From Gnetum montanum (lineage: Eukaryota; Streptophyta; Gnetopsida; Gnetales; Gnetaceae): a DNA stretch of 64,000 nucleotides. The notes under the pieces are model-generated. The model searched no databases and was not told where the DNA came from. It was given only the letters and a program-made list of their open reading frames with translations. Position 1 is the stretch's first letter, and each line of letters opens with the position of its first letter. Both the position numbers and the translations under genes were made by a program. Of the stretch, positions 34,500 through 46,102 are shown in pieces. Location of the stretch: NCBI GenBank assembly GCA_015680685.1, contig MNCI01026399.1, positions 1,316,974-1,380,973 of the forward strand, read 5' to 3'.

Positions 34500-35590
34500 T
34501 TAGACATAATAAGGCTATATATAGGAATGGTTAACTAGATTGGCCAATTCATTCCCATCCATTTCTACCACTTTGAATGCTCCATTTTCATAGGTCTTGA
34601 TGACCAAGAAAGGCCCTTTCCAATTAGCTAAGAACTTGTTTTCATGTTCATGAATAGCCTTAAGGACAAGGTCCCCTTCCATGATCTTTCAATTGTTCAG
34701 GTCATTGTGATGTTTTTCTTTCCTCTATTAGTATCATTCAATGTGAGTAATCATTTTTATCTATTGCTCCTCTACCAAATCCAAGTCAGTGGTACATAGC
34801 TCCTTATTTCATGCATCATTGATGAAGTTTGATAGGGCCACTTTGAGTGATGGAACTTGAAATTCAAGAGGAAAAAAAATTTCATATTAATAAACAAGGC
34901 TATATGGGGTTACACAAGTCACAGCTTAATAGGTTGTTGTATAGTCCCAAAGTGTATGAAATAGTTACTGATGCCACTTATGTCTACTATTATTTATCAT
35001 GTTTTTAAGCAAGTTTATGATCACCTTGTTGCTAGCTTTATCTTTTCCATTAGCTTGAGGGTAGTACAATCATGAGAAGGAATGTTTGATGCCTAAGTCT
35101 TAATAAAAGGCTTGCATTTCTTGACTACTAAATTATGGTTCATTATTTGTGACTATGATCAAAGGCATGCCAAAATTGGCTACTATGTTATCCAATATGA
35201 ATCTACAAACTTGTTGAGACATTGTCTTCCTTAGAGAAATAGCTTCAACCCACTTCGTAAAGTATTTAGTTGTAGTGATGATAAAGCTATGCCCTATAAA
35301 AATCTTTGGAATTATAGATCCAATAATGTCAAGTCACCATTGTTGAAACGAACAAGTTATCTAAGTACTGTGTAACTAAGTTGATGGCACATGTATTAGG
35401 TTTCTATGCCATTGATAAGAGTCACAAGTTTTAACCTTCTAGAGGCAATCACTTTTCATATAGGGCTAGTAATAGCTTAGTCATCTAATTTTAGTAGCCA
35501 TGACTCTAGGTCCTATATGTCCCCCACATACACCCTCATGAACTTGCTTAAGGACTATGCAAACTTTAGTTTTGCCTAAGCATACTAACA
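34500..35590 (-). pseudogene. Element 1 integrase (decayed)
   Basis: The minus strand in mixed frames shows 'GHIGPRVMATKIR' near 35,530, a 'VKTCDSYQ' zinc-finger remnant near 35,430, and near 34,700-34,540 the integrase C-terminal words of this family, corresponding to 41,940-42,125 of element 2. Nearly every segment is broken by stops or shifts. Identification rests mainly on collinearity with element 2. Confidence 0.7.
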
Positions 35591-35599
35591 ATATGCCAT

Positions 35600-36540
35600 T
35601 GTAGGGCTATCGACATAATGTATTATCACCTACAATGACATAATATTTTGATCTTTTACATACAATGTCCTTTTGATAAGTAGTCAAGCCTTGTGAAGAT
35701 TCACCATGCATTAGGTAAAACCTCATATTGTCAAACCACTCCTTTTCAAGAGTGGTGTTGATAGAGGCTATAGAGTCACCTTTAGTGTTTTGCATAATCA
35801 AAATAGCACAGTTCATAGTTAAGGAGGGTATACTTGCTAAACACATCGGGTGTCACACTTAGGGCTATGCTTGCAATGAAATTAGCTAATGTGCTCTTGG
35901 TTTGGGGTATATGTTGGATACCAACATCTATAAATTATTGCATTAATCTCTTAAATAGGTCACAATTGGGTTGTAAGTGTTTGGCTTTACATGCATAAAC
36001 CTTTGTTACTTGGTTAACCATAAGTTGCAAATACCTTTAATCATTAGGTGTTTGATTCCTTGGTCACAAGCTACCATCATTCCCCTAATCAATCCTTCAT
36101 AATTCACCATATTTTTGGTACATGGGAATTTGAAATGATAAGTAAATGATTGGATTTTACTAGAAGGTGATGTTATGATGGCAACAACACTAGAACCATG
36201 GGCATTTGAAGCTTCATCAGAGTGCATAATTATTGCATATTCCTTAGGCACTTCACTAACAATGTTGACATGCTCATTGGGGAATTCAAGGTCAATGGCT
36301 ACATGGTATTTTATTGGGAAAATGGTAAGTTGTGTGGCTATAGCTTGACCTTTTGTTAAGGAATGGAAGACATAACGGAGGTCAAACTCAACTGTTGTGG
36401 CTTTCCAATGGGCTATACAACTACTTTCATAGATATTGGTCATTATAACTCTAAGCACATTGTCCTTGAAAATGACGTTGACTTGGCTCCTAAATAGGTA
36501 GTGTCTCCACTTCTTCAATGAGAAAACTAGAGCTAGATAG
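35600..36540 (-). pseudogene. Element 1 RNase H region with extra RNase H-like domain
   Basis: The open stretch 36,006-36,518 starts 'KKWRHYLFRSQVNVIFKDN', the end of the RT-linked RNase H, and contains 'ARWKA'-type sequence and 'KGQAIATQL'. It then runs into a second RNase H-like start ('IIMHSDEASNAHGSS') and 'KNMVNYEGLIRGMMVA'. Two RNase H-like modules in tandem are a hallmark of the Tat lineage. The expected DGAS/DGSS motif is changed to DEAS here, a damaged active site. The segment 35,607-35,846 corresponds to the linker before integrase. Confidence 0.8.
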
Positions 36541-37990
36541 TACTTCTCTACTTCAGTGTATCAAGTCTCATAGGAAATTAATGCATGGCTTAGGTGGTAT
36601 ATGAGTAACTTCACTCCAACATCTTGTTTTTTATAGAGTAGAGAGACAATGGATGTGTTAGAAATAACAAGGTAGATGTAACAAAATTTATCCTTTTATG
36701 GTGACAAGACCATGGGTAGTTGTGCCAACTCTTGTTTAAGGTTTTCAAAGGTTTATTGGCATTGAGTCATCCACTTGTAGTGAAATCCTTTCTTAAGAAA
36801 GTGTTGCATAGATTTTAATTTATTTGTAAGCTTGGCAATGAACCTATGAATAAACTATAATCTACCTTGTAGTCCTTGAAGCTCCTTAAGGTTGCTTAGT
36901 GCTGCCAAGTTGGATATGACCTTAAACTTATTAGGATCAACACGTATTCTCACTTTGAATACTATAAAGCTAAGCATATTGTATATTTTAACACTAAAGA
37001 TACAATTCTTGGGATTAAGCTTAAGCTCATACTTGAGACATCATTTCAACATAGGGTCAAGGCCATGCACATGGCCATTGGCCATTTTACACTTAACGAC
37101 TATATTGTCCATGTAGTCATTAAGTAACCCTAGCATGTAATCAGTAAAGATATACATCATTGCTCATTGATAAGTCATGCTTACATTCTTTAGATAAAAG
37201 GGCATCATGATGTAACAAAAGGCTCCCTAAGGGGTTATCAAGGTCATACAAACTTGATCCTCTGGGTTAATCCTAACTTGGTTTTATATCAAGAACTCAT
37301 CCATGAAGGATAACAAGGCATGTCCAATCATAGTATTGATAAGTTCGTCAATACTAGGTAATCAAAAATCATCTTTGATGGTTGCCTCATTTAGGTCTTA
37401 GAAATTAATATAGATACATATACTCCCATTTTTCTTAGGGACTACCGCTATGTTGAACACACATTCTTCACAATCAACAGCTCAAAATTGGCTTGATGTA
37501 ATTTTATGATTTCATTACGAACATCCAAGGCTAAATCTAGTCTAATCGTACGAAATTTTTGCTTAATTGGCTTGATACTAGGATCAAGTATGATGTTATG
37601 TTGCACTAGGCATGGATAAAGACCTCACAAATCTTCATATGAAAAAGTAAAGGCCTTAATGTTATTTTGGAGAACCTTGGTGATGTATTAAGCCTATTGA
37701 GGCTCTAATGAGGAACTTAGTTTAGTGTTTTCTCCTCACCACTATGTGTTGTGATAGGAACCTCAAGTAGAGAGTCCTTTATAATGTCGCTAGCCTCAAG
37801 GTCAAGGGTTTTAACTAGGTTTTCTGGCCACTCAAGAGGTTTCTCTATGATGGATATGTCATCAATTGGGCTCTCAGGCTCAAGATCTAAGTAATTAAGG
37901 TTAACAAATCATTCAACATCATCATGAGGTCTACTTAGGCTTAGAGGTAAACTAATTTTCCTCTAGGTGTTCATACTCCAATCCTACATA
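36540..37990 (-). pseudogene. Element 1 reverse transcriptase (decayed)
   Basis: Aligns with 44,060-45,469 of element 2 by position and word order in both strands' sequence: the palm region near 37,100-37,300 (where element 2 has FMDGFSSYNQI and YMDDI) and the N-terminal part near 37,700-37,960. The frame is destroyed by stops. The sequence then stops at 38,070, where element 2 starts, so the upstream part of element 1 is expected beyond 57,657. Confidence 0.7.
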
Positions 37991-38745
37991 TCGACCATAA
38001 GCACATTAAGCAACACATGCATGATAAAATGAGCAAATAACACAAAAATAACATAAAATACTTTAGCAATTTTTATGGCTGAAAACATCAATGGCTGGAA
38101 CATCGAGAGGTTATCAGGCATATAGCCTAACCCCAGATCCATATGAGGGCCATGCTAGAGAAAATAGAAATGGGGTGCCCTAAGCAGTCTGGTCAATTAG
38201 ATAGGGACTTACATGGTGTACAATAACCTTTTGTGAATAATGATTTTAAAATGTTACGTGTGGAGATCAAAATAAAGAAAACCATAACACACAAAGCAGT
38301 AATAGCATAGTAGAGTATGTAACTGAGTAATAAATGTGAATTGATACACGATGATACAAAATATATGCTATAGTGAAATGAAATGAGCTTAAGTGAGAGA
38401 ATGCACTGCCCCAAAATTAGGGGATTTTTCTTTTGATTGAGTGATGAAATTGGACAACTAGGATGCAGTACTGGATAGGCATAGCTAACAATAGAACAAT
38501 ATGGTCACAACTCCTAGACTACTTCCAATGGGGTGCCAATAGAAACCGTTGAGCCGATGCTTGGTCAAGAGTTACTACACTGGGTTGAGGAGAGATCTGG
38601 GAGGTGTTACTATAGGGATTTGCTGTTCACAAACCTTATGCTTGCCAACCTCCTTACCAAAGCCAACTGCCAAAACACCAATCTCTAGAAGCCAATTGCA
38701 AGAAAGCCAAATCAAAAATCCAACCCCTTAAATGTTTTTTTTGGG

Positions 38746-38755
38746 GTATTTATAG
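38746..38755 (-). promoter_or_regulatory. TATA box of LTR copy A
   Basis: The minus strand reads CTATAAATAC in a GC-flanked context ('ggccctataaatacccc'). The same box lies at 56,295-56,304 (copy B) and 56,967-56,976 (copy C, plus strand), so it is conserved among all three LTR copies. Confidence 0.7.
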
Positions 38756-39159
38756 GGCCAAGAGTGGGAGAGAGGTGTTGTTTGAACACCATGTGTCTTG
38801 GGTCCCACATGGCATGAATCGTGGATGTGCTATGCTGCAGTGTTACACTGATGTGCTATGCTGTTGGAAGTCAAATTTACTGAGCCATGACCATATCATT
38901 TGAACTACATGTGCTAGAATCTAGAGGACTGCTATGTTTTTACAAACAATGCTAACAACAAATGCAAAGTGGAGCCTACGCTCCAGGACTATGTCTTTCC
39001 TCTTCTTGCGAGTCAGGTCAAGCATAGAGACAATTTTAGGGATCAACAAGGGATGTAAAAAGCAAAGCAAATTGCTGATCTTTTCCACCAAGGTGATGCT
39101 GGAGCATAAATGAATAATCAATGAGTTCTGGACCTACTAGAGATGTCCTAAGGCTTCTC

Positions 39160-40080
39160 CGTGAGTGTTACGCTATCTATGCTACCCAGCGTAGCGGCGT
39201 AGCATGAACACTTTGCTTTCCACACTGGGGAGCGTAGCATAATGTAGCACTCCTCCTTTACATGAATTTTGTCTAGATAACTAAAAATATCATTTTGACG
39301 CCTAGTTAGGTAGGAAACTTTAGCAATTGGCGACCTTGTTTTTCATGTTGATAGGTCCTAGGACCTACTGATTTCATCCTTGAGGCACTTTTGGGCTTTG
39401 GGTCTTTGCTACACTGTGCTATGCTTTGTAGCATAGCATAATGTAGCAGTCAATCTAGCATGAATTTGAGTCAAAGCCTACAATGCTTTATTAGGATACT
39501 TTGATTGAGACCTAAGGGCGAAGTGGGACAAGCTGTTTTGGAGGTTGAAGCATGGCCAAGTGCAATTCTTTCGCTAGAACAATTTGTTGGTAGATCTTCA
39601 TGCATTTTGTCCTTGCTATACTATGCTATGCTGTGTAGCATAGCGTAGCACTCAAATGGAGATGATTTCTAATGAGATTTGCCATGTTCTCCTATGTCAT
39701 GTTGATCATGCTTCAAGGATAAAGTGGGGTAGGTATCCTGGAGGACTGGATCCTTGCCAACTACATCTTTGGCACCTGATTAGTCTCCACATGGCCTGCT
39801 ACGCTGTGCAACATAGCACGTTTCATAGTTAGAAAACTTGTTGAACTATTTAGTCCATCCTAAACACCTTTGACAACTCCTAGCATGGTCCCTAGGTAGA
39901 CCGTCAACTGAGTCATGTGTCAAGCTGGGCAAGCTAGAGAGTGTAGCAAGCTTGTCAGCCTGGGAGATAGAAAATTTGCCAAACTATATGATCTACCTTC
40001 AATGCTCCATTTTTGTGAACTGGCTTTGCAACTGGGTGTCACGCTAACTATGGTGAAGAGTGTAGCAGGTACACTTGAAC
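39160..40080. repeat. U3 tandem array with GCTAYGCT/AGCRTAGC hairpins
   Basis: Five hairpin-bearing anchors at about 39,167, 39,408, 39,614, 39,798 and 40,037, spaced 184-241 bp. The clearest are 'gctatgctgtgtagcatagc' within 39,614-39,650 and 'gctatgctttgtagcatagc' within 39,417-39,437, both near-perfect inverted repeats. Sequence between anchors also shares words ('ggacctact', 'catgaattttg'), so this is a diverged tandem repeat upstream of the LTR TATA box. Confidence 0.7.
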
Positions 40081-41599
40081 ACAACCTTGTAGGTGTTAGG
40101 ACTTCTAGGGTGTCAAACCATTTTTGTGGTCCATCATGGCATTACACCTAAAGAATCATGATGGCCCAAAATTGACGGTGTTTCACTAGCTCCTCTTTGT
40201 CAACATTTGAAGGATTTTCTCGAGAGACATCGACAAAGAATACGAAACACCATGAAGAATAAGATTCCAACATCATTCTTCAGTTCCTACTTAGATGGTG
40301 CTTCACTATGTTTGAGAGTGCCTGGAGGACGATGTAAAATATGGTACAAGGGATGGATTTGAGAAAGTAGGATCAAGGAAGAAATGAATGTAAAATGTGA
40401 TGCCATGAATATTATTGTCATAGTGTGATCCCTTGTCAGAATGCTTATAAGGGAGTTAACACACATGGGTGTCTTTCTCTTTGGATCTCAACCTCTCACT
40501 AGAGTGCTTAGAGATGGTCGATCTATAGTTGAAATGATTGCAAAGCAGTTGTCGTGCCATTTTTTTGGGCACTTGTTTTATTTTTGAGCTTTTGTGTTTT
40601 GTGAGCTTTTTGTTGCAAACCCATGTTCACTTGAAGGTAATCTTCTCATCATTGTAGGACAAGTGTTTCCTCCCCGAGATGAGTTGTGTTACATCCATGT
40701 GGGGCTTTGACCCACCTGCAGAGGCTTCCCATGGGACTAGTTGTGATGGACCTGGTGGTTGAGCATGGGAAAGGGTTTCATGTGAAGAAGATGTCATAAG
40801 GGAATGGAGGTTAGGTTGGCTAAAGGGATAGTAGGGTATGCACTCTCAAGTAGCCAGACCAGTTGAAGCGGGTACTTTGGAATGATGCAGTATCTTGCTC
40901 TCGTGGTGGAATGCATTTTTGAACAACGTCATCTTGGCTTTTATTCTACAAACACAACAGAGAGAGAACCAGAAAAAATAACAAACGTATGAAGTGTTGG
41001 CAAATTTCTGCTTGCTCAAGACACTGCCAAGGTGACAAGTGTTATGTCTGACATGTGCAATGTCCAAAGTAGGAAGTCTAGTATAGGCTTTGGCAGTGGC
41101 AGGCCAGAAAGTTTCAACGACCCCGCCAGAAATGAGAACTGAAGAGGCTAGGAGAGATGATGATGTAGGTGCTCAAGAATCCTCCGCCAAAGGCAAGTAG
41201 CATGAAATCCAGCTGCAGGGTAAGAAGCCTATGAGTTGAATGCCTTTTTGGATTCTGACGATGGTGAGGGCTGGAGGATGGCAGCATTGTGGTTGGGCCA
41301 CAATAGTGCTGGGACTCTAGCAGCAAGTGCTAATGGTGAGAGCTACGACCAAGATGATTGGAAGTGGTAGCGATAGCTTCAGAAGGTTAGCAAGATGTCA
41401 AAAAAAATCTCTGGAAGATCAACAAGATGCCAGGGAGGGTGATGTTGCATGTGTCCCAGAGGGTTTTTTCTTGACGACATGAACTTCATTCTAGAACTGC
41501 AATATCCCACCCCTTCTACCTAGGAAGCCCAAAGATATGCACACTCACTTATTCACAAGTTCACATATGTGAACTGAGAGGTGATGCACTACACATCCA

Positions 41600-41910
41600 T
41601 TTTTAGGTCCTAGCAGACTACTAAATATGATGTTTAAGGTCCCAGCAGGCCATGATGTGCCAATTTAAGGTCTTGGTAGATTGATGTGCTAGTTTAAGGT
41701 TCCAGTAGACCGTTGTGCTAGTTTAACATTGTAGGGGATGGAGGATGGCCAGTTTAAGGTCATAGCAGACCATGTTGTGGGTGCCAGTTTTATGTCATGG
41801 CCCAAGGACATGCTATGCCAATTTAACATCATAATAGACGTTCTATGCCAATTTTACATCGTAGCGGACAATTTGTACTAGTTTATAGTCATAGAAGACT
41901 ATATGCTTAC
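41600..41910. repeat. Tandem array of 'agtttaaggtcatagcagac' units
   Basis: About nine diverged units of roughly 30-36 bp, e.g. 'tttaaggtcccagcaggcc', 'tttaaggttccagtagacc' and 'tttaaggtcatagcagacc'. Located between the LTR and the integrase end. The same unit recurs at 45,490-45,630 and 50,826-50,960. Confidence 0.8.
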
Positions 41911-41939
41911 CTTGCTTTATGTTCAGCACACTCTTGCAT

Positions 41940-43030
41940 GTTAAGCATAGTATGGCTTCAAGTATAAATGATTGATGGGATTTGGGAATTCGTTGTCATC
42001 TTAGTCAGCCAGTTTGAATGCCTCATTCTCATATGCTTTTATGACTACAAAGGGCCTTCCTAGTTAGCTAAGAATTTTCTCACGGGTTCACAAATGATCT
42101 TGAGGACTAAGTCCCCCTTTTTGGTCTATCGTTGGTGCAAATTGCAGTGATGTTTCCATCGGTGCTTGTCTTGGTACCATTCAATGCAGTTAAGTGTTTG
42201 GATGCACTCCTCCTCTATGGAGTTAAGATCACTGATCTTTGACTCGTTGTTTTGAGCTTCGTCCATGATGTTTGAAAGGACTTGCAATTCAAGAGGTAAC
42301 ACCGCTTCAGATCCGTATACAAGATTGTATGGAGTCTTACCTATAGCTGTTTTGCATGTCGTGTGATAAGCCCAAAGCATGTAGAGGATTTGCTCGTGCC
42401 ATCACCTCTTGCTACTGCTAAGCATCTTTTTCAAGTGGTTGATGATGACTTTATTGGTAGCCTCTACTTGGGGCCATTTTCTTGGAGGTAATATGACGAT
42501 GAGAAAGCATGTTTGATATTAAGACTTTCGCAAAAGGCTTTGATTTCTACGCTACTAAATTATGGCCTGTTGTCAGTAACAATAGTCATGGGAAGGACAA
42601 ACTGTGTAACTATATTGTCTAGCATGAACTTGCAAACTTGTTAGTACATGGTCTTTCTGAGAGGAATAGCTTGTACCCATTTTGTAAAATATTCAGTTGC
42701 GGTAATAATGAAACTATGCCCTACAGAAGACTTAGGTGTAATGGGTCCTATGATGTCTATTCCCCAACGTTGGAAAGGCCATGTGATCTATGTGGTATGT
42801 AATTTAGGAGGTGATACATGTATAAGGTTCCCATGGCATTGACATACATCGCATGTCCTTACTTTAGCAACATAATCACGTTCCATGTGAGACCAGTAGT
42901 AGCCCAAATGCCTAATCTTTGCTGCCATAGCTCTTGGAGCTATGTGCCCTCCACATATTCCTTCATGGACTCCATCAACAATTTTTTGTACTTCGTCCCC
43001 ACTAACACAAGCTAGTAATATCCTGTCATA
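41940..43030 (-). pseudogene. Element 2 integrase
   Basis: Read on the minus strand: 'GHIAPRAMAAKIRHLGYYW' near 42,930, zinc-finger 'VRTCDVCQCHGN' near 42,855, catalytic-core 'RWGIDIIGPITPKSS' near 42,770 (first Asp), 'TIVTDN' near 42,590 (second Asp), and 'LWAYHTTCKTAIGKTPYNLV' at 42,378 followed by 'GSEAVLPLEL'. The C-terminal 'GDLVLKIICEPVRKFLANWE' lies near 42,115-42,055. The core Glu region ('QENGPK') near 42,490 is damaged, and several TAG or TAA stops interrupt the frame. Confidence 0.85.
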
Positions 43031-43069
43031 AGAGGGTTTTCATAGGGTGTTGTCTCCTATGAGGACATA

Positions 43070-44060
43070 TTTCCGGGCTCATTTTCGTAGTGCATCTATT
43101 TGGGGCGGTGTCAGGTTGTGTGGGGGCTTACCATGTTGGAGGTATGCCTTAATGTAGTCATACCATTCTTGAGTATGCATTGCACTTACAGATGCGATGT
43201 GTACCATGTGAATGATAGGATTGGTGCATTCCACTATCGAAGCAAGCAAGGTAGCAAACATATGTGATGGAACGCTTAGCGCTAACATGGCTAATGCATC
43301 TGCTATAGTGTTTTCATTGCGGGGCACATGTTGGACATCTAGGGTTATGAACTACTTTAGCAAGTACTTGGAAAAATCACAATAAGGCTATAGATTTCGT
43401 GCGTTGCAAGTGTATACCTCTATTACTTGGTTAATGACTAGTTGCGAGTCAGCTCAAATTGCTAAGCTTCAGATCCCCAACTCCTGGGCTACTAGAATGC
43501 CCCTAAGAAGAATCTCATATTCTACTACATTTTTTGTGCAAAGAAACATGAAATGATATGCAAAAGGTCATATTTCCCCAGAAGGGAATGTGAGGACAGC
43601 AGCGGCACTACCACCTTGTGTAGTTGAAGCTCCATCAAAATGGAGAATGGCTTTAAAGTCTGCAGGTACTGGGCTTATGCTACTTACATGTTCATATGGG
43701 AACTTAGGTTCTATCATTGCTTGGTCATTGGTAGGTGAGGTTATAAGTTGCGTAGCTATAGCTTGTCCTTTTATAGATGGTTGTGCTACATAGTGTAGGT
43801 CAAATTCTACAATTATGGCCTTCCATCGGGCTATCCTACTACTTTTGTATATGTTGGCTGTAATAGCCCGAAGTATGTTATTCTTGCAAATAACGTTTAC
43901 TTGGCTATGAAACAAGTAATGCCTCCATTTCTTAAGTGCAAATACTAAAGAAAGAAAATTTTTCTCTACTTCATTGTATTTGGCTTCATAAGCTATCAGG
44001 GCATGACTCAGGTAATAGACAAGGATTTCAGAACTGTTATTCCTCTTTTGGCAAAGCAAG
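43070..44060 (-). pseudogene. Element 2 RNase H plus additional RNase H-like domain
   Basis: The open stretch 44,059-43,568 reads 'YYLSHALIAYEAKYNEVEKN' then 'LSLVFALKKWRHYLFHSQ', the classic end of gypsy RNase H, then 'RIARWKAIIVEFDLHY', 'KGQAIATQL', and a second RNase H start 'FKAILHFDGASTTQGGSAAA'. In this copy the DGAS motif is intact. The segment 43,327-43,079 ('NTIADALAMLA') is the linker before integrase. The second RNase H marks the Tat lineage. Confidence 0.85.
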
Positions 44061-45469
44061 GCAATGATAGACGTGTCTAAGGTGACAAGGTAAATGTAAA
44101 ATGGCTTGTCTCTTTATGGAGGGTAAATAGTGGGAAGATGGACAAGCTCTTTTTTTAATCTATCAAAAGCTTCTTGACATTTATTTGTCCATTAAAAGTT
44201 AACTCCATTTTTTAGCAGGTGTTACATTGGATGTAATTTATCAATTAACCTTGCAATAAATCTTCTTATGAGTTGTACCCTGCCTTGCAGCCCATGTAAC
44301 TCCTTAAGGTTTGTAGGTGGTGCCAGGTTAACAATGGATTTAACTTTATTGGGGTCTACATGTATCCCCATTTCTGACACTACAAAACCTAACATGCATC
44401 TGGTCTTGACTTTGAAAACACATTTTCTGGGGTTGAGGCGAAGTCCATGTTTGTGACATCATTAAAGGACCAAGTTTAGGTCATTTTCATGGTCTGTAGC
44501 TTTCTCAATATCATCCATGTAATCATTTAGCTTCTCTAAAAGATAATCACTAAAGATGTAAGTCATGGCCTGCTGGTATGTTGCTCCCACATTTTTTAGC
44601 CCAAAGGACATCATCATGTAGCAGAAGGTTCCCCAAGGGGTCATGAAGGTAGTTGCTAGTTGATGTTCTGGGTTTATGCAGATCTGGTTATAGCTTGAGA
44701 ATCCATCCATAAAGGATAGTAAGGCATGGCTTGTTGTAGTATCGATGAGTTCGTCGATGCTAGGCAATCAGAAATCATCCTTAATCATTGCCTTATTCAA
44801 ATCCTAGAAGTCTATACAGATGGATATACCCCCATTTTTCTTGGAAATGAAAATGATATTTGGCATCCATTCTAAATAATCCACCACCTAGATGAACCCA
44901 ACCTGGTAAAGTTTAGTGATTTCGCTATGCATAGCCAAGGAGATCTACGGTTTGATCTTGTAGGCCTTTTTTCTTGACCGCTTTGACTCATGAATCTAGT
45001 ATGATGTTGTGTCGTATGATGCATGGATCTAAGCTTGGCATATCTTCGTATGATGCATGGATCTAAGCTTATCATTGAGGACTCTAGAGATACTTTGTTT
45101 AACCTGTGACTCTAGTAACAAGCTAACTTTTAATTTTCTTGCCTCCTCTTTGGATGTAGTTATGGGGATTTCGATCAAAGGGTCCTCAATTACATCACTA
45201 GCCTCTAAATCTAGAGTTTGGACTAGATGTTCAGGCTAGTCCAAGGATGTTTCTAAGGATGCTATGTTGGTATCATAGGGGGAAGGTTCCAAGTCTACCA
45301 ACTCTATGTTCAAGTGCCTCATGAGTTTGCCATGGGGACCCATCAAAATTAAGGGCGAACGAAGATCATCATACATAGCCATTTTTCCAATAAAACTTGC
45401 CATAATAAGCAAACAAACAAAGTCAAGTGATACCTGTTTAAGACAGCAACATGTAATCAGTATATGCAA
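44060..45469 (-). pseudogene. Element 2 reverse transcriptase
   Basis: The open stretch 44,767-44,462 has 'FMDGFSSYNQICINPEHQLA', 'KTAFMTPWGTF'-type sequence, 'MSFGLKNVGATYQQAM' and the catalytic YMDDI (about 44,505-44,520). The N-terminal parts lie at 45,075-44,872 and 45,469-45,236 ('LRSPLILMGPHGKLMRHLNI'). A short direct duplication of 'gatgcatggatctaagct' occurs at 45,015-45,070. The frame is broken by stops between these parts. Upstream on the minus strand the frame does not continue into protease; instead 5.8 kb with the antisense gene lies between. Confidence 0.85.
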
Positions 45470-45489
45470 AGCAATGATGCAACATTAAA

Positions 45490-45640
45490 GGGTTGCCAAT
45501 TTAAGATCTTAGCAGACCGCAACTATGCAAACTTTCATGCCGAAAACTGCCAGTTTAAGGTCATAGTGAATTTTTATTGTGCAAAATCATAAGTCAAGAT
45601 CACCAGTTTAAGGTCGTAGTGGACCATTATCATGCAACAT
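45490..45640. repeat. 'agtttaaggtc' repeat block left of the antisense gene
   Basis: Three spaced units: 'caatttaagatcttagcag' at 45,497, 'cagtttaaggtcatagtg' at 45,550 and 'cagtttaaggtcgtagtgg' at 45,603. Same family as 41,600-41,910 and 50,826-50,960. Confidence 0.75.
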
Positions 45641-45692
45641 TATGAAAATGAGGCAAACATTTTGGTGTATTTACGTGTTACGCTACAACTGT

Positions 45693-45790
45693 GTGCTACG
45701 CTGTAGTAGACATGGGTATCCCATGCTACACTATAGTAGACAGGGGTATCCCATGCTATGCTATAGTAGACAGGGGAATTTCGTGTTATG
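45693..45790 (+). repeat. 30-bp tandem repeats upstream of the antisense gene promoter
   Basis: 'tagtaga' occurs at 45,704, 45,734 and 45,764, i.e. an exact 30-bp period, in units containing 'cagggg' or 'catggg' and 'tatcccatgct'. The array ends about 80 bp before the TATA box at 45,871 and may act as a promoter-proximal element. Confidence 0.75.
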
Positions 45791-45870
45791 TGTGAGGCGT
45801 GGGATGTCCCGCATTATGTGCAGAACATGAAACACCTTGAAAAGTAACAGGTGTTTTAACCATATAGGCT

Positions 45871-45879
45871 ATAAATAGG
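45871..45879 (+). promoter_or_regulatory. TATA box of the antisense gene
   Basis: TATAAATAG in 'ggctataaataggggatt', a textbook plant core promoter on the plus strand, opposite to the retrotransposon. Transcription would start near 45,905, and the first candidate exon (ATG 46,103, donor 46,128) lies about 200 bp downstream. Confidence 0.6.
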
Positions 45880-46102
45880 GGATTACCCATGGTAATCTTG
45901 TCACTTTCACTATCAGAGCTAACACCCAGAGTGTAGCATGGTTGTATTGAGAGATAGTGTAGCAGTCGTACCATAGCAGTCAATACACCTACGTTTGTTA
46001 GTAGGACGATGGAGCACAAAAGCGAATGTAGGCATCAGGGGCTTGCCAATGTAGACGAAGGGGAGTGTACCCAGTGACATCTCTCTAGGGCATGCATTTA
46101 GG

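Larger units (their letters stand above)
38071..41501 (-). repeat. LTR copy A (3' LTR) of element 2
   Basis: The left end (38,071) aligns with the starts of copies B and C ('gctgaaaacatc', 'gagaggttatcaggcat', 'gagggccatgct', 'aaatggggtgccct'). On the minus strand U5 and R lie at 38,071-38,740, the TATA box at 38,746-38,755, and a long U3 to the right contains the hairpin array. The right end is tentatively 41,501, because CA there is followed by 'atatcccaccccttctacc', which reads on the minus strand as a polypurine tract. No second full-length copy confirms this end. Confidence 0.6.

Noticed and set aside
38071-38100. Copy A as the 5' LTR of element 1
   Set aside because: A primer-binding site should lie just left of 38,071 on the minus strand; instead the RT of element 1 runs up to the boundary.
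39160-40080. Possible CRISPR-like array
   Set aside because: Palindromes with regular spacing suggested it, but the repeats are long and diverged, the spacers also align with each other, and the context is a plant LTR.
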